DNA from: Lentisphaeria bacterium
GTDB taxonomy: Bacteria > Verrucomicrobiota > Lentisphaeria > JABSQK01 > UBA12247
DNA: 5,526 nt
Direction: 5' to 3'
Assembly: GCA_003477185.1 (NCBI GenBank)
Contig: DMTJ01000191.1
Span: 1-5,526, forward strand
Below the pieces are notes generated by a model. It did not search any database. It was given only the letters and a program-made list of their open reading frames with translations, and was not told the origin of the DNA. Both the position numbers and the translations under genes were made by a program. Position 1 is the first letter of the stretch. The number at the start of each line of letters is the position of its first letter. This document shows, in pieces, positions 4,729 through 5,526 of the stretch.

Positions 4729-5526
4729 GCGGTTTCTGCCGCAGGCCGCGGCTGACTCGCCACAGCCCAAGGCCAGCATAGAGCGATAGAATCGGCTCGA
4801 CCGGCACCCGAAAGCGCGGATGCGCGTCCGGCCCTAATATGCCGACACAAACGAGGCCAGAGATCACCAACAAACCGTGGACCAGCCATTGGTCGCGCTG
4901 GGCTAGTGCCGTCCACAGTCCGAGTCCGGCAAATGCGAACTTCGCAATCACCAGCAGCACGAGCAGGCTGAGAGGTGCCAGCAGCCAGAGGTTGCCGCCG
5001 AAGTAGTGACGAACGCCCGCGCTAAAGCCGTGGGTGTTGATCACCGCCATGGTCCCATTTCCCCCCACATCTGCGCCGAGCATGCGCGCGAGTTCGCCCT
5101 CAATCGGCAGCAAGGCCATGGGCGACTTCTGCAGGTGAATCAGTGCGTACTCAAACGGCGAAGAGAAGATGATACGCTTCCACTCGCGTGCAGCAAACTC
5201 GCCTTGAGCGCCCTGCCCTTCCTGCTTCAGCAGCGCGGTGGTGTGGATCGTCTGTTGCTCGGCGAAGCTGCGGCCATTCTGCCGGGCGGCGAGCGCCGTG
5301 GCATGATAGCGATAGAAGGTGACGTCTCCGTTGCAGCCAAACCCGGAGAATCCATGCGCTTGGTTGCGCATCACCCACGGGGCAGCACAAGCTACCAGGC
5401 CGAGAAACAGGACTAGCGCAAGCTGCCAGCGTCGCCAGAGCAGGCACCAGCCGACCAGACAGGCCACGAGCGGCAGCGTGATCGCCCGCAGGTAGAGCAT
5501 GAGCCCAAGGCACGGCAGCAGGAGCA
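4703..5526 (-). CDS. GT39/ArnT-like multi-pass membrane glycosyltransferase, C-terminal part (partial)
   Basis: The - strand frame is open to the right edge. Codons before the ATG at 5500 continue a hydrophobic helix (LLLPCLGL leading into MLYLRAITLPL), so that ATG is probably internal and the true start lies outside. About 274 residues are visible. Numbered from that ATG, hydrophobic helices occur at about -8 to 22, 25-42, 171-195, 205-223 and 236-249. The order 'G-x-x-x-LRA-x-TLPL', then PWVMRNQ (41-47), a large extracytoplasmic loop (about 48-165), and finally HPRFRVPVEPILSLYAGLGL (227-246) is characteristic of the C-terminal half of polyprenyl-phosphate-dependent GT-C enzymes (PMT/ArnT type). 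The catalytic acidic residue in the first periplasmic loop would be off-window, so donor and acceptor cannot be named. The gene faces the TonB operon tail to tail and overlaps the TPR gene by 26 nt; no functional link is evident. Confidence 0.68.
   Translation of the reverse strand, partial: LLLPCLGLMLYLRAITLPLVACLVGWCLLWRRWQLALVLFLGLVACAAPWVMRNQAHGFSGFGCNGDVTFYRYHATALAARQNGRSFAEQQTIHTTALLKQEGQGAQGEFAAREWKRIIFSSPFEYALIHLQKSPMALLPIEGELARMLGADVGGNGTMAVINTHGFSAGVRHYFGGNLWLLAPLSLLVLLVIAKFAFAGLGLWTALAQRDQWLVHGLLVISGLVCVGILGPDAHPRFRVPVEPILSLYAGLGLWRVSRGLRQKPLNSEQEAR
4717..4742. repeat. Overlapping short inverted repeats at the convergent gene junction
   Basis: GCTCA-GAAT-TGAGC (4717-4730) is a 5-bp stem with a 4-nt loop spanning the TPR stop codon. 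GCGG-TTTCTG-CCGC (4729-4742) is a 4-bp stem starting within it, so the two would compete. Neither is followed by a T-run on either strand, so a factor-independent terminator is not supported. They are recorded because they are the only stem-forming elements seen between the two transcription units. Confidence 0.35.

Noticed and set aside
4717..4742. Rho-independent terminator at the convergent junction
   Set aside because: Stems are only 4-5 bp and no T-run follows on either strand.
5006..5416. + strand frame opposite the glycosyltransferase-like gene
   Set aside because: No family motif or ribosome site, while the opposite strand shows coherent membrane helices and GT-C motifs.
5498..5500. 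ATG on the - strand as the start of the glycosyltransferase-like gene
   Set aside because: The frame stays open to the edge and upstream codons extend a hydrophobic helix; the family's N-terminal half would otherwise be missing.
1..5526. Fur box, CRISPR array, tRNA/rRNA, IS element
   Set aside because: I looked for AT-rich Fur-type palindromes, spaced direct repeats, cloverleaf-like sequences and transposase motifs and saw none. An iron-responsive site, if any, would lie upstream of the window.

Overview
The window is a tightly packed stretch of a GC-rich (roughly 60-65% by eye) proteobacterial chromosome. It carries an extended TonB energy-transduction operon on the + strand, followed by the 3' part of an unrelated membrane-protein gene on the - strand. 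The gene order (DUF3450, long periplasmic-domain ExbB-like protein, ExbB, ExbD, TonB, TPR protein) is the TonB2/TtpC type known from Vibrio and many other Gammaproteobacteria, so a gammaproteobacterium is the best guess. The sequence alone does not fix the genus.

Layout: 1-543 is a DUF3450 protein cut off at its N-terminus. 540-1904 is a TtpC-like MotA/TolQ/ExbB protein with a signal peptide and a periplasmic coiled coil. 1901-2506 is a short ExbB. 2506-2922 is ExbD. 2888-3682 is TonB. 3679-4728 is a periplasmic TPR protein. 4703-5526 (- strand) is the C-terminal part of a multi-pass membrane protein resembling GT39/ArnT-type glycosyltransferases, cut off at its N-terminus. There is no intergenic DNA: the + strand junctions overlap by 4, 4, 1, 35 and 4 nt, and the two convergent genes overlap by 26 nt. 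No stretch over 300 bases lacks a gene. The operon promoter must lie left of the window.

How the genes work together: ExbB and ExbD form the inner-membrane proton-driven motor, and ExbD carries the essential transmembrane Asp (D24 here). TonB crosses the periplasm through a long proline-rich arm to energise TonB-dependent outer-membrane receptors. In the TonB2 systems, TtpC is an additional required component that joins the motor and reaches into the periplasm. The DUF3450 and TPR proteins are conserved companions with no settled function. Both look periplasmic here, so they may help organise or extend the complex (inference).

Most worth a second look: a short stretch of similarity between the coiled coils of the DUF3450 and TtpC-like proteins; Gln at the position of E. 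coli ExbB Glu176 in both ExbB-like proteins; a nine-proline run in TonB encoded by a 9-bp tandem repeat that ends in a perfect 18-bp palindrome; paired cysteines in TonB and in the ExbB-like loops; and the 35-nt exbD/tonB overlap. I see no mobile element, CRISPR array, RNA gene or clear novel system. The operon is a recognised type with poorly understood accessory parts.
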